From contig NC_068558.1 of NCBI RefSeq assembly GCF_022201045.2, positions 44,977,001 to 45,041,000 on the forward strand: a stretch of 64,000 nucleotides of DNA, in the 5' to 3' direction. The notes beneath the pieces are model-generated. The model ran no database searches. It saw nothing but the letters and a program-made list of their open reading frames with translations, and was not told where the DNA came from. Below are positions 13,163 to 26,039 of this stretch, piece after piece; position 1 is the first letter of the stretch, and each line of letters begins with the position of its first letter. The stretch is from Citrus sinensis (Eukaryota > Streptophyta > Magnoliopsida > Sapindales > Rutaceae). The position numbers and the translations under genes are program-made.

Positions 13163-16100
13163 ATGGGATTCAGATTCCGCAATATCAACTCCATGTGCCG
13201 AACATACATCACCAGAGTCTCATCACAATCAAACAACTATTATCACCCCATAATCCAATGCCAATCCCTAAATTTCCAGTTCCAAAATCACCCTTCTTCA
13301 GTATGCTCTAATCAACATTATCTTAAGATCCCAATTCGGTGGCATTTAGGTCATTCTCATGACCACCACCAACAATTATCTGGAAAGGATGCTGAGAACA
13401 TTTTCCGGCTGGGTCTTGCCTCCGATGTAGGCTTAGCTGCTGGCAAAGCTTTGACGGGATATTTGTCCGGCAGCACCGCGATTATCGCTGATGCTGCCCA
13501 TTCCATATCCGATGTGGTATTTTTCATCTGCCCATTTCTGTATATTATATTCCTGTGTTAAATTGTGATGTGGGTTGCTTCTTCTCCTTCTTCATTTTTT
13601 TTGCCCTTTTTTCGGATGTTTGCAGGTTCTAAGCAGTATTGCGTTGTGGTCATACAAAGCTGCAAAGGCTCCTAAAGACAAAGAGCATCCATATGGTCAC
13701 TTTTGATTTGTACCTACACGCTACTCCATTGTTCTTAATTATATGCAAATTTCATGTTTATTTCTTGAATAGTTTAATTGCCAGGGGGAGTCTGAGTGAT
13801 CTAATTTCAATTCCCAGAGGCTTGTTTTATCAATGTCCAAGATTTTGAGAAACTTGTTTTGGAAGGCGTTGCAAATAGTGTAATTTGGATTTTTAGTGTT
13901 TTTGACAGGCTTGTTGTGATCTCAGGGCATGGAAAATTTGAAACTTTGGGAGCTCTTGGAATCTCTTCTATGCTGTTGGCAACAGCCGGCGGTATAGCAT
14001 GGCATGCTTTAGATCTTTTGCTTGTACAGCTGCTTTCTCTTCTGTTCGCTGTGATAATAATACAAATAAAAAATGGTTCAAATTTTCAATTTTAGTTTCA
14101 GTAAAAAGCTTGCATTATCTCATTGTCAATTGGAATTACGGAAAAGAAATATAGAGTTGTGGAAATTTACTACACTTGAAATGAAATCAGATTCTACTTT
14201 GTATTCGTTCTTTCCCTAAGATGTTTGTTTTATCATCTGCAGGATCTGTTGTCTGCATCTCCTGAGGTAGTTGGCCAGTCCTCGGCAAATGAGCATGTGC
14301 ATAGCCATCATCATGGAATTGATATGCAACATCCAACCCTTGCTTTGACTGTGACTATTCTATCAATATCTGTTAAAGAAGGGTACCAAAGTCACTTCTC
14401 AGCACTAATTTAATCACAAGACTTTTTGCTTATACTGCATCTATGGAAAGCCATAAATGTCTTTTTGGATCATTTTCACTCTCTTCGTTTCCCCTCAACT
14501 TGAACCTTGTCATTATTTTGGTGTGATAACTGGTCCTTGTTGCTTGCAATCTAATTATCTACCTGTTTTCTTTGATTTAGTTTTCATTGATGCAACCCCC
14601 CTTTTTGATCTCTCTCTCCCAACCCACTTCTTCACTCTTGCAGTAACTGATATTCATACTTTTCGTAAATTTTTTATTCTAATTTTGAAGGTCTTCTTAT
14701 GCATAGGCTTTATTGGATAACAAAACGAGCTGGAGAAAGGGAAGGAAGTGGATTGATGAAAGCAAATGCATGGCATCATCGTGCTGATGCGGTTTCGTCT
14801 GTAGTTGCTCTTATTGGGGTTGGTAAGAAAGTTTGTTTAATAAGCATGTAGTTTTGTGTAAAGACTAGTAATATTTTGGTGCCTACTTTTGTAGCCAACT
14901 AGGATAATGCTTTTTCAAAATCAAAAATACTTCCAGCCGTACTATTGTAACCTTAAAATAATAAAAATTAGTTGAAAATGTTAAATTTGAGTCCAACTCT
15001 TCAAACGAATATCCTATAAGCAGCAGTTACTGCACTTCAGAGACAGTCATATGTGTGCTGTCTCCATCTGTCAACCTATTTGTCAACTTAGGGTGGTGTT
15101 CTTAATTTCTGGTTATACAAGATTGAGCATGTCCCTAAAAACTTGGTTATACAACATTGAGCATGTCCCTGAAAACTACCTCTCCCATGGTTTGTTTATT
15201 TATTCCTTGTTGGTTTTCCTTAAACTATTTAATGCTTTGCAATCCTGTTAATACATACTAACTACATATTGTCAACATGTTTTAGGAGGTTCTATTCTTG
15301 GAGTTAAGTTTCTAGATCCTCTTGCCGGTCTAGTTGTCTCAGGCATGATCCTAAAAGCTGGACTGGAGACAGGTTATCAGAGGTACATTATCTGTTTTCC
15401 TTTATATATGTACCATCTAATTTGTTGCCCACTCTGTACCTTCTTTGTTTTCTGTTTATACTCGTGATAGTTTCTAAAAATTGTAGTTGTTTAGCCCTTG
15501 AAGAGGCCAAATTGCATCCAGTCTTGAGTTTCCACTTCCTTTCCTTTTCTTTTACTTGTTTTCTTTGACCTTAGCTGTGGTTCTTTTGGTTTGTCCATAA
15601 GATTATAGCAATCTAACTTATATCAAAGTCTTTTTGAGTGGATTTCAAAGCTCATTCAGCCAGATTTCTCATAAAAAGGCATTTCCCTAGTTTTCCTGAT
15701 TGGATTTTGTTTTGAACTAACAGGCACTTATGTTTATTCTTTGGTTAGTTCTTTGATTCAATTTTATTGTACAAGAACATAATTTTGGCCCCTGTAAACC
15801 AATTGTGTTCCTTTTTTCTATTTATGGGGGATAATCCTTCAATTATAACTTTTTCAAAACAACATCCATCTTTGTTTCATAATTTTAAGTGCTGAAGTGA
15901 AACTTTTGTTTTAAACTCAAAAAAAAAAAAATAAGAGTTCTTGAATGACATTAGAGAAATTGGCTTTTGTGATTTTACGATGTATCTCCTTGTTTAACGT
16001 GTTCTTTTGGGATTATTGTTAGTGTATTGGAACTGGTGGATGCTGCAATCCCAGCAGAAAATTTGATGCCTATACGAGAAACAATACTAAAAGTTGAAGG

Positions 16101-18087
16101 AGTCAAGGTATGTACTAGACTTTTTTGTTAATTTAAGATATAAATTGTTTTATTTCTACCTGTAGGATTCCATAATTTTAATTAGCACTATACTTTCTTC
16201 GTCAGTTTTTAGCATTCACTGCTGATGAAGTTAAGAATTTTGGTCATTGTTATTGCATTCTCGACAAATGAGCCTTTCTCTGCAGGGGTGCCACCGTTTG
16301 AGGGGAAGGAGGGCAGGTTCATCTCTGTACCTTGATGTGCATATTGTGGTAGGTTCTTTAGATTATTACATGCTTTATATTTAATATAGAAGTTTGGGCT
16401 GGACCATGAAACTTCATCCATATAAGAGTAATGAATCTTAAATATGATTTCTTCCCTATGTGGTTTCTTTTATCTGGCAGGTTGATCCATTTTCTAGTGT
16501 TAGTGCTGCTCATGGTGTTGGAGAAAATGTTCGTCATCAAATTCATAAGTCCCATCCGGAAGTATCCGAAGTTTTCATACACATAGGTGTGTTTCCTGGT
16601 CTCTGGTCTCTGGTCTCATCATCTTTGTAATAGTTTTGGACAATCTAGAATGGAGCTACTTTTAGTTGCTATTTTCACTGCAGCCATGAGTTTTTGGATT
16701 GAATAATGCATCAGTTAGTATCTTGTTTCTTGACTTTTAAAAGTAAAATGATTTCGAGGTTTGGTGTTTGCACCTTCAGGCTCTGACAAACATTCTTTTA
16801 CCTCTTAATAGTAAACCAGTGGTCATTAATTATGATGGTTGAGGTCACTGCAAGCAGCATGCTATTCATTGTTGCTCCATATATGAGATTTATTGGTGTT
16901 ATCCCGTCTTGCTTACCGCCGGTAGAATTCGACTTTACGGATACAATTTTCTATTAGGATCCCATCATCTTGATTATCCTTGCTCATTGTAATTGTAGTA
17001 ATGTTTCTTATTATCACTATTCCTGCTGTCAAGACTTCACTAATTTCTTTGCTTTGATTTGTTCTCAACATTTTTGCCTTTCATTTCCAATGTAACATCC
17101 TTTTTTTTTTTTTTTTTTTTGAATGCCCTTTGTAGATCCTGCATATTTTCAATTTTCTCCTAGTACAATGGACCAGCTAGGTTTGGAAGGATGCAAGGCG
17201 CACAGCAGTAATATTTGTGTGGACGACTTGGATATTGATGCTGTTGTTTACAATACCCTCTCAACAAAGTTTCCAGAGGTATTTTTTCTTTTTCCTGTTC
17301 TTTTTGCTTGTTCAATGAAGTTTAAAGTTTATTTGCGGAGTATTGGATATTAAATTAGGTTGCTAATAGAGACCTATGGGCTACTCATTCACTGGCTTTT
17401 GATTACTGAAGTAATTTGATGAAAATGGAGGTCGGAAAATTTAACTAATACGAGGAGGGAATATTGAACTTAGTGGTTTGCATCAGCTTATGTTTGAGTC
17501 GTTATTTAATCAGGTAGAAGATGCAAACCGTTTGCAGTAATATATATCTTGCAAGTCTAATGGTGGTAATCAAGTTCTGTTCACATGGTTCTAACTATTT
17601 TATAATTTGAGCATGGAGCCCGATATACATGAGACAGACGCACAAAGAAAAAATGCCTAGTATTGTGTAATTGGATTCTCTTTTCTTCTGATTGAAAATA
17701 AGAGTAATGGTCATCACTTATCAGAAAATGGGGGTGGAGCGCATAACGCATCATTTGCTGCATGGAAAGATTTTACTGGAAGTTGAAGTGTCCATGTCCC
17801 CGGACACATCGATACGGTAATGTATGACTTATTCTTACACTCAGCTCGAAAGTCGCAAGCAAACACTAATAATGAATCAGTTCAGTTCAGTTCAGTTCAG
17901 GATAGTCAAATTTTGAAAAATTATTTTTCCGTTCAATAAACTCTTTTTTTTAAGTGTGTTTTGCAGGGATGCAATGAAAGTAGCAGAAGAAGCTGAGAAG
18001 GAGATCATGAAGGCAGCCCCTAATGTTTTCCAAGTAAGCGTAAAGCTAAGATTGGGGCGTCCAATTCCAGAGTATCAGCTTCAATAA
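13163..18087 (+). CDS. Cation diffusion facilitator, mitochondrial MTP6/MTPC1-type metal transporter
   Basis: Zn/Fe-CDF family metal-proton antiporter. Twelve exons: 13163-13516, 13626-13695, 13926-14023, 14243-14382, 14707-14822, 15286-15382, 16023-16107, 16286-16348, 16481-16586, 17136-17278, 17725-17816, 17967-18087; all phases join to ~494 residues. The start MGFRFRNINSMCRTYITRV is Arg-rich and free of acidic residues, as in a mitochondrial presequence. Metal-site motifs of the CDF core are present: D110..H113xxxD117 in TM2 (ADAAHSISDV) and H244xxxD248 in TM5 (WHHRADAVSS). The HPYGHGKFETLG signature and a His-rich loop (HVHSHHHG, near 195) are seen. The cytosolic ferredoxin-like C-terminal fold includes LYLDVHIVVDP. 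The tail ends RPIPEYQLQ. Substrate (Fe, Mn or Zn) is inferred from relatives. An upstream in-frame extension to 13139 would need a TTG start and is not used. Confidence 0.92.
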
Positions 18088-18700
18088 TAATAATTATAAT
18101 AATAAATGGGCAGTTTCTTTTGTTGTTGACTTGTTGTATTGAAAGAAAATGATAGCTCGTGTTGGTAGCTTTTGAGGACAACTAATCCCATGTTACCAAA
18201 ACTTTTGCTTTTGTCGTCACTGTATTAATAACTTAAGTTGCAACTTACGAATAAAATATATATATATATACATATATATATATCAAGTCTCGTCATTTCC
18301 ATTTTCCAGAAGCTTGCTTCAATTTCAATATTCGGAATCCAGCCCAACTTTAAACCTTTTTCCAAATAATCAGTAAAGTCTGAGATCTGAGATCCGTTAC
18401 TAAATGAATTTATACATACATTTACAGATAAGACAATAGTGATCATTGTTGTCCATAAAATTTTATTATTGATAAAAAATGAGATTTCATATTAATTTTT
18501 TTTCATATAGCATAATTTTTTAAATAATTATAGAAGCATAGTCCATTTGTTAGAAAACCATAAATACAGAAGAAGAAGAAGAAGAAGAGAGGGAGGGAGG
18601 GAGAGCCATTGATCAGATAATTGTAGTCTGTTTTATTAAGTCGACATCGTATTTTCTGAAAAGCTTATCATCATCACATCAATGGCTCGTACTCGTGTAT
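18088..18700. other. MTP-like gene 3'UTR and AT-rich spacer
   Basis: Downstream of the stop codon are AT-rich sequence, an (AT)n tract near 18250-18285 and a purine tract (AGA)n/(GGGA)n at about 18565-18605. Nothing gene-like is seen. Confidence 0.55.
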
Positions 18701-18814
18701 TGAAATCATCAAGTTACAAGACTTTGTTTTTTCTTTCAAAATTAAAATAAAATAAAATAACTAGAAAATCAAAATCAACTGAAATGGAAAAGAGAATAAG
18801 AAAGGAAGAAGAGA

Positions 18815-18903
18815 GAAGGCTCAGAAGGATCCATTGGTAGTTTATAATCACAAGGGGGATAATCCCCCTCATAAAATAGGTAGTTCTGAACATCACTGCC
18901 TCT
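18815..18903 (-). ncRNA. Box C/D snoRNA, probable 18S rRNA 2'-O-methylation guide (snR41/snoR41Y type)
   Basis: On the minus strand a C box GTGATGT (18896-18890) and a D box CTGA (18824-18821) are closed by a short terminal stem GGC/GCC, extended by A-U and G-U pairs. The bases just 5' of the D box, CCAATGGATCCTT, are complementary to the plant 18S segment AGGATCCATTGG known from memory. By the D+5 rule the modified base would be the A in GAGGATCC, the counterpart of yeast 18S A541 (snR41 target). An internal hairpin GGGGGATTATCCCCC lies between the boxes. The promoter to the right (19062-19200) has the usual plant snoRNA layout. Function is inferred from complementarity; the boxes and stem are seen directly. 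Confidence 0.78.
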
Positions 18904-19061
18904 ACTCTTGCCACAATCCCTAAACCCTATAAGCACACAACCATTAAGGAAAAAAAAAAAAAAAAAAAACATATAAATTGGATAGAAAATGAGAGAGCAT
19001 TTGCTCTCTTCTAAATCGTCGGAGCTGGTTAATCGCGAGTGAAGGCCATGCTCTCTCAACA

Positions 19062-19200
19062 ATTTATATATATAGGCATAGTAGAGATTAGGGTTTCCCG
19101 TAAGTTCGCTTTGGTGTGTTGGGTTGAATTTACGATGCTGCACCTCATGTTTGTTTTGGGCTCTCGAGACCTCAATCAGCCTTTTAGCCCATCTGGCCCA
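19062..19200 (-). promoter_or_regulatory. snoRNA promoter: Site II elements, telo-box and TATA box
   Basis: Read leftwards: TGGGCC (19200-19195), TGGGCT (19191-19186), an inverted Site II at 19162-19157, telo-box AAACCCTAA (19096-19088) and TATA box CCTATATATATAAAT (19076-19062). Site II plus telo-box is the known architecture of plant snoRNA and ribosomal-protein promoters. A second telo-box (TAGGGTTTAGG, about 18929-18919) lies just upstream of the snoRNA body, after a T-tract. Confidence 0.7.
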
Positions 19201-19209
19201 TGGATAGTC

Positions 19210-20602
19210 TTATTATCAGTTTCCGTTTTGTTTAGACTTTTAACTTCTGAGAGAGTAACAATTAATTGGCAAAAATATTTGGAATTATGAATTTCTCTCT
19301 TTTTTAAATTTATTTATTTTTTGGCTTTTCCTAGTATATCATGATCTATATTTTTATATTTTCTATGCATAATAATTGTTTTCTTAATATTCATTAGCTT
19401 TAATGTTTGGTAAAAAATAATTTCTTAATATTCTTTGACTTTCATGTCTAATCAAAATTTACTAATATTCATTCTTAAATAATAAGTTTTTTTTTTCTTT
19501 TTAGCTAGAGATAACAATTATTTGCAATAAAAAGGATATATCTAAATGAATTGATGAGAATTTGTGAGATTGAAAAGAGAAAGAGAGGAAATGGTTAATT
19601 AAGTAATTTTTTTAAAAACATTTAATTAAAAAAAGAATATAGAGAGAAAATTCATGGGTTCAAATAGCCTGACCCCATTATATCTATTTCTTATGTCCCG
19701 CGTCCCATCCATACGGGATGTATGAAATTAGATTGATGCTGCGCATGGTTAAGAAGAGAAAACCAATGAACAAAGAATAATCCATATTATCATCAGTAAA
19801 ATAAAATAAAAGATTGAAAATTATTCTCATTTTGAGGAAATAGTAATAGACTATTTAAATACGAGTAATCCAAATGTTCCCAAACTTAATTGAAATATGC
19901 ATGGTTTGTAATATCTTGGACCATAATACAAAATTGATTGATTTACCCTCAACTCTCCAAGTAGTCTTCCTTGTTTATTTGTTAATTTACATTTTAAATA
20001 ATAGAGAAGTTTTAAAAGAACTATCTTCTCATTAAAATTTAGTGTCTATTTGTTATTACTTATCTAGTTTTTTGTAAATGCTTATTTAATCTTATAAGCT
20101 CTTATAAAAAAAAATTATTGTTTAGTTGTTCTTTTATTAGAGCTTTTGAAGATTAAATAAGATATTTTGCATTTACTAATAAAAACTCAAAATTTTAACT
20201 TTTGGGGTATAGGTGGAAAGTATTTTTTAAATTTAATATGTATAAAATATCATTTACTTATTTGATAATCTTATTTCATTTTTTTATAACATAACTTTAA
20301 AAAAATTATCTATTAAAGTAATTTTATAATATTTAATAAAAATTCTAATTGACAATCAAACAAACGAAAATTTTTTAGATAAGAACTCTCTTAATAAAAA
20401 CTCTACTTAAATAAATTTTATTTAAAAAGTTATAACAAACTAAGCCTTAAATTAGGAGAAAGTCTTCTCAATTTCAACACCATCAGACCATCTACTACTG
20501 ACGCGGTGGTGTCGATCCATTATCTCGTGATGCGTGGAAGCCACTTAAAAAATATACTTAAAAGTCTTAATTAAATGATTTCAAAGCATTCATTTTTTGA
20601 CC

Positions 20603-20638
<36 letters not shown>

Positions 20639-21464
20639 AAACGCTGATAAAATTACTTATAACACCAGTGATAGGGTTAAAAAATGAAAGGATAGATTAG
20701 CACTATAACACCACGTAATAGTTGTAGTTCCTTTATCAACCTTTACTCTCTTAACATTTTTCTTAATTTTTCATCTTAATTAGTTTTCTCGTTCTGCTTT
20801 AATTTCTCTGCGGCCTACTGAAAACTAAAAATTAACAATTGCATTTATCATTCTAGTTTCTTTTCTAATGCATCTGAGACAAAATATGAAAGAAAGAAGT
20901 GAAAACAAAAATGGAGATAGTAGAAGCAAATTACAGAGGGCTAAAAATTAAATAGGCCAGAAGGAAGAAGAGAGGGAACTAAAGAGTTTCACTTCACTCT
21001 TAATTAATACTGCGATAAAGACATAGAAATGACGGGAATATGAAGACCTTTTTAACCGCTCAGATTTTGGTGGTTCGTTTGGTAAAGTATCGGCGTCATA
21101 GAGATGAATTTCTCACTAGTAAAAGTGAAATAACAATAATAATTGCCACATGTCACGAAATAATTGCGCCAACATATCATCACAACAGCAGATGATCTGT
21201 TGGTGTTGACACCAGACAAGAGTTTCTCTTAAATCAATTATGCATGGGGTTCGCCGCCACGTCAATTCAAATCACAGGCTCATGATTAGTTTTGTATTGG
21301 CAAGGTGCTTTGCGGAGTCGATACTTGGCGCACATCTCAATTTCCTCATGTTATGCCAAGAAAGAGAAGCTCTGCATGTATCATAGAGCTCTAAAGTCTA
21401 ACTGGATTAAGAAAACCAAGAAAGAAAAAAAAAAAAAAATAACAACTTTTATTATCAGATTTTC
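19210..21464. other. AT-rich intergenic region with degenerate MITE and (AT)n microsatellite
   Basis: No gene seen. It contains a possible degenerate MITE (20039-20446), an (AT)13 tract at 20608-20634, and a solo end near 19640-19675 (AGAGAGAAAATTCATGGGTT then CAAATAGCCTGACCCC) that resembles an end of the element at 47600-48173. Confidence 0.5.
20039..20446. mobile_element. Possible degenerate MITE
   Basis: The ends are imperfect inverted repeats: TTTAGTGTCTATTTGTTATTACTT at the left against AAGGCTTAGTTTGTTATAACTT read inward from the right. AT-rich and without coding capacity. No clear target duplication, so the limits are approximate. Confidence 0.4.
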
Positions 21465-23922
21465 TCAAGCATCCCATAAAGTGGGCTTTTCAAGAACTGA
21501 ATCCCCATGCGAATGCGGGAGCTGTTGCTGATGAAAAGGAGTCATCATTGGCACTCTTTGATGGTGACTCATTGCTTCAAGCTCCATTCTTTGCTGCTGC
21601 TGCTCGTGCAAATTTGCCGGCCTTGTTCCACCAATCCCCATAAAATCAAGAGTCATCATATCACCACCACCACCACCACCACCAGTTACATTGCTCCCTC
21701 CAAATCTCGACGGCCCTGTCGTGGAGTTTCGTTCCATCGCATTTCTTCCGGCTTGAATCAAGCTAGAACTCCCACTGCTATCCTCATTCTCCATGTTCTT
21801 CGTAAAACCTAGGCCAGCAGCACCTTGGTGATCACCACCGCCACTACTCATGTACATACCAGTAAACATTATTCCCATATCATTATTCATTCCCCCGGTA
21901 CTAGCTGCCCCAGTGTGCTGATCAAAAAGTTGTGACATGTCTTGTGTGGCCTTCTGCATCATCATGTTTGATTGCTGCTCATGAGCTGCCTGAGATGGGA
22001 AGTGTTGTTGATCGTATGAAGCATTATGCTGCTTCTGAATGGATCCGTAAGCTGGTGTCTTATTAGTTGAAGAGAGTTGCTGGTCGGGCCCTGCCATACT
22101 ATTTGTAAAACTCTTTTGCATCATCGGGGAGTTAATACCACTGCTTGCTGTAGCACCCATTTGGGCTGCTTTCTGCAGCAGTGCTGTTGCTGACATGTGA
22201 GCCGTACCCGAAATCAGGCAACCGTTTTTGCTATCTTGGAGATAGTTGAATCCAGATGAGCTATTAGAGCTCAACTGCAGGCTTGAGGAAGAAGAGGAAA
22301 TGCTTCTCGGCCCACCGAAGAGAGTGCCAGAGCTGCTTGAGAACATGCCTCCTCCTCCTCCTCCTCCTCCTCCTCCTCCTCCCATGTTCACGGACTTAAA
22401 AGGCATTGGGACTAGATCTTGAGGGAGTGATTTCATTGGATTTTTGGGATCAAAATTATTGAACTCCGACATCCCAAGTGATGTGTTGTTGCCTCCGGTG
22501 TTCAAGGGCATTGATGACATGAGCTCTGGCATCTGGCTTTGCATGTTTTGTCCTAAATTGTCCATTAGTCCTTGGTTTACTTTGTTGTTTTCTTCAGCCA
22601 ATGCATCACAGAAGGCTCTGTGGGTGATGAAGCTGTCTCTTCTGCACAATTTTAAAATAAGCAATGGGGACATATTAGGTTGCTTGTCTAGAAGAGTGTG
22701 GATATGAGGTTTGTACTAATAACAACAATTGATTCAAATTTCTACAGGAGAATAGATGCAAGACAAAAATTTCAAACTTACTACTACAATAGATGTCAAA
22801 AAGGCAGTGCATGTAAAAGTGCCTTTCGTGTTGTCGGCCATTCTCTAATAAACTATATAATACATATTTGTTAGCTTGGCTTCAATATATAGAAGGTTTA
22901 ATATATGAACCTGGAAAAGATGGTACCACAGTCACATTTGTATTCCCTAGTGCCACAGGTCTTTTGATGAGCTTTCCAATCAGATTGGACTGCATACTTC
23001 TTTGAGCATTTGTCACATTTCCATTTCTTCTCGCCATGTTTACGGCTAAAGTGCTTCTTGATACCTGTAAGATCTCCTAATGCACGAGCCGGGTTGTGGT
23101 GAACGCAGCTTGGCTCGGGGCATATGTAGACCCGCTTTCGGACCTCGGTGGTAGTCCTTTGCCTAAGCTTCCATGGAAGGTTATGACCTCTGCGGTGCAG
23201 CTGTAGGTTTTGGTCCCTTTGGAATCCCTTGTTGCAAATCTCACACACGAACCGGTTTGTTGCCATGAGTGTTGTTGGTGATAGAGCAACAACTTCAGCA
23301 TTCGGATCTAAATTATACATAAATCGAATAATCATCAATTAGTTAATTAGCAAAGATTAGTACATGTAATTAGTCAAAGGGAGGGATTTAATAGTAGAAT
23401 TCCATGTTAAGAAAGATTCATGACCCCATGACAGCTCAAAACAGTTGAAACCAAAAAGAGATACAAAAAGTGCAATCAAGCAAACAGTACCCTACGCAAT
23501 AATTGCACAATCTCATTGCATAGCAATAATTGAACTTCTCATAACACCATGATGAATCAGCTGCAATTATTTTCAAAAAAAGATCGGAATTCAAAGAACT
23601 TCAATTGCTTTGTTCACGAAAACTTAACTATATGTAGCATGCGGTGAATGAAAGATGCATAATTAATAAAGATTGGCTATATATATATAGATGAGTGGTT
23701 GAATTTGCCTGGAGTTCCAGGAAGGTTTCTTTTCTTCTTAGGAGGCTGCTGCTGTTGCGAGCTAGAGCCATTGCTATTAGTGGCACCAGAGGGTCCTGAA
23801 GCACTTGAGCCATGCACGTGATTCAGTAAATTTTGCTGCTGCTTTTCCCGAATTCGCTGTTGGACTTCTTCGCCAGTGTTTCCCGAAGAGAAGCTCCCTT
23901 CATCACCTGTGATATTTGACAT
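21465..23922 (-). CDS. INDETERMINATE-DOMAIN C2H2 zinc-finger transcription factor (IDD11/IDD12-like)
   Basis: Plant IDD-family DNA-binding regulator. Exons (minus): 23922-23709, 23307-22911, 22641-21465; phases join to 595 residues. An NLS (PKKKRNLPG) is at about 60-68. The ID domain spans 72-215: zinc finger 1 (C93, C96, H109, H113), finger 2 (C134, C139, H157, H162), finger 3 (C169, C172, H185, C189) and finger 4 (C196, C198 and the HRAFC end). The conserved MSATALLQKAAQMGA motif follows, and near the C-terminus TLDFMGIGG stands where TR/TLDFLG is usual. The tail ends EKPTLWDA. Intron 1 has a GC donor (CCAG|GCAAAT, 23708). Two poly-Gly runs are coded by (GGN)12 and (GGN)8. The MSNIT start fits IDD11/12 relatives; a start 12 codons upstream is also open. 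The subfamily assignment is from memory. Confidence 0.93.
22348..22383 (-). repeat. (AGG)12 microsatellite coding for poly-glycine in the IDD gene
   Basis: Twelve perfect trinucleotide units within the coding region give twelve consecutive Gly codons. A second, shorter Gly-coding (GGT)n run is at about 21661-21683. Both are candidates for length variation. Confidence 0.9.
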
Positions 23923-24182
23923 TTTGTAACAATAAAGATTGTGAGAATTAATATACAAAAGTTTGTTTTGTTTTTATTTTCTCTCTTTGCCAAAACTCAA
24001 TTGTTTCTTTTTTCTTGTAGTTGGTGAAACACAAAATCAGGAATCTGCTATTTCTGGAGGATGACAAAAAGCCAGGAACTCCCCTTCATTTCTGGTGAAG
24101 ATGAGATGCTAGCTAGTGTTTAATTAATTTCCATCTACAACAAGACTAGCATTGAAATTTGGTCTTCTTTGGCTTTTTATAT

Positions 24183-24192
24183 GTATATATAG
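24183..24192 (-). promoter_or_regulatory. TATA box of the IDD gene
   Basis: ACTATATATA on the minus strand, ~260 bp upstream of the start codon. It would give a leader of roughly 230 bases. Inferred from position only. Confidence 0.45.
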
Positions 24193-26033
24193 TGTCCACA
24201 TGAGACAACTTCTAGGCAAATGCCCCTTACAATTGTTGGCTATTAAGTTAATTTCCATTCTATATATGTTAATTAATAATTTTATTCTTTAATAAGAAGT
24301 TATAATATGATTCGGGTTATTGGATTTAAGCTCGTGAGTCATGATTGACCTCTAGTCTGATAAGTCGCCAGTTGTATAGTCTCATCTAAAGATCAATTTT
24401 TTCTTATGATTTTGTGTGCCATAATATTTTTAAAAAATTTTAAAAAGGTCATATTAAGAAATGATCGTTATTTGTCATTTTGTATAGGGTCCGAATGTGA
24501 ACATAATATAACTAGCGTTAATTAAAGTTGATGAATATATACTCGTGATATTATTTTTGGAGGTAATTAAATAATTTATGCATTATTATATATATATTTA
24601 ACTTGTCAGGAAAGAAAGCAATTAATTTCAACTGACAAGATGATTTTAATATATCTTAAAGACTTTTCTTTCTTTTTAAGGTAAAATAGAATCAATCTTT
24701 CATCAAATTATGTGATAAGTGTTCGGTCTTAGGCAGCAGTCAGATAAAGGGGCTGGAGAATTTTGTCACAAGCTTGAGCCGCTAGCATTTAATTGTATTG
24801 CTTTTGTTAAATTATAAGCAGGTGGCACTAAAGCCAAAGGTGTAGTCTTATCAATTTATCATCACCACCATGGGATGCAAAATAAAATACGCACTCAGAT
24901 AATTAATACCAAATCAACGGTTGTCATAATAAAATGAAAAAAAAAAAAAAAGGGAAAAAATGTTGCTGAAATAACACAGTATATATATATATATATACAG
25001 ATCACTAGTCCTCATGATTCATAACTGTGAAATTATTGCAAGATTATTACAGCTTTGTCCTACAGGTTTAGTAACAAGCTTTTTGTCCCAGATACGCTAT
25101 TTACCGCTGCTGATGATTAACTCTTCTTATAGTGGTCATTAACAATTGCACGTCGCTATTAGTTAGAACTTAGAAGCTGGACGGTGCCGAATCCTCTTTT
25201 GTCTCATTTGATCCAAACAATCGAAGCGAACCAAACCAGCCAGTCATTATCTTTTGTATAAACATTAATCTACTCGATCAAATTTCAATAAAAGAAGACT
25301 GTTGCTGCATTATTTATTTGTTTATTATCAGAATTACAGTTTAATACTGACGTACGTAACGACGAAAGCTAAGTTTATAATCAAACATAACGTTATTGAT
25401 CATCCAAATTAAATTTTACTGTAAAATTATGCCTCCACATGCGTTTGTTTTAGGTCAATCCGTGGCTTCCTTTCGGACGAAACCACATTAAAAAGAGTAA
25501 ACTCGCATTAATTTCTTCATTAAAAGCGTATCTGTAAGTCTCTGAGACGCTGCTTTCTTGCTATGTCTATATAACTTCTTCTTCTTGTTATTGTCTGGGA
25601 ATCTTGAATGATACAAGCAGGAATTAGCATAAAAATATCTGTTTTTGGATTGGCCTAGGAATGCCATTAACCAAGCCATATCTGTGTATATATATATATA
25701 TATATTAACTATGTACTGTTGGTGTTGCGGCTTGCTCAGTGCCAACTAATTAAGTTTTGGATATGCTCTTGTTTTCATATTAATTTGGTGATGAATATTG
25801 CCAAATTAACACGCAATTAATAGAAATTTAAAGCTTCAATCACAAGAGAAAAAGCGAGCATCCATGGTAGATTCAATATACAAATTATAATTAATAGAGA
25901 GAATTGGACGTTGTTATGGTAAAATAATAATTTTTTTTTAACCTGGGAAATGCATGTCGTTGCCTTTGCCCTGGTGACTCGGTCGAAGGGAATTCATTAT
26001 TCTATTTTAATAACAATTTTTGTGTGCGAGTGA

Positions 26034-26039
<6 letters not shown>

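Noticed and set aside
18714-19143. Two overlapping minus-strand open frames (66 and 122 codons)
   Set aside because: They overlap the snoRNA and its promoter, cross a T20 tract, and resemble no protein; the snoRNA explains the conserved-looking part.
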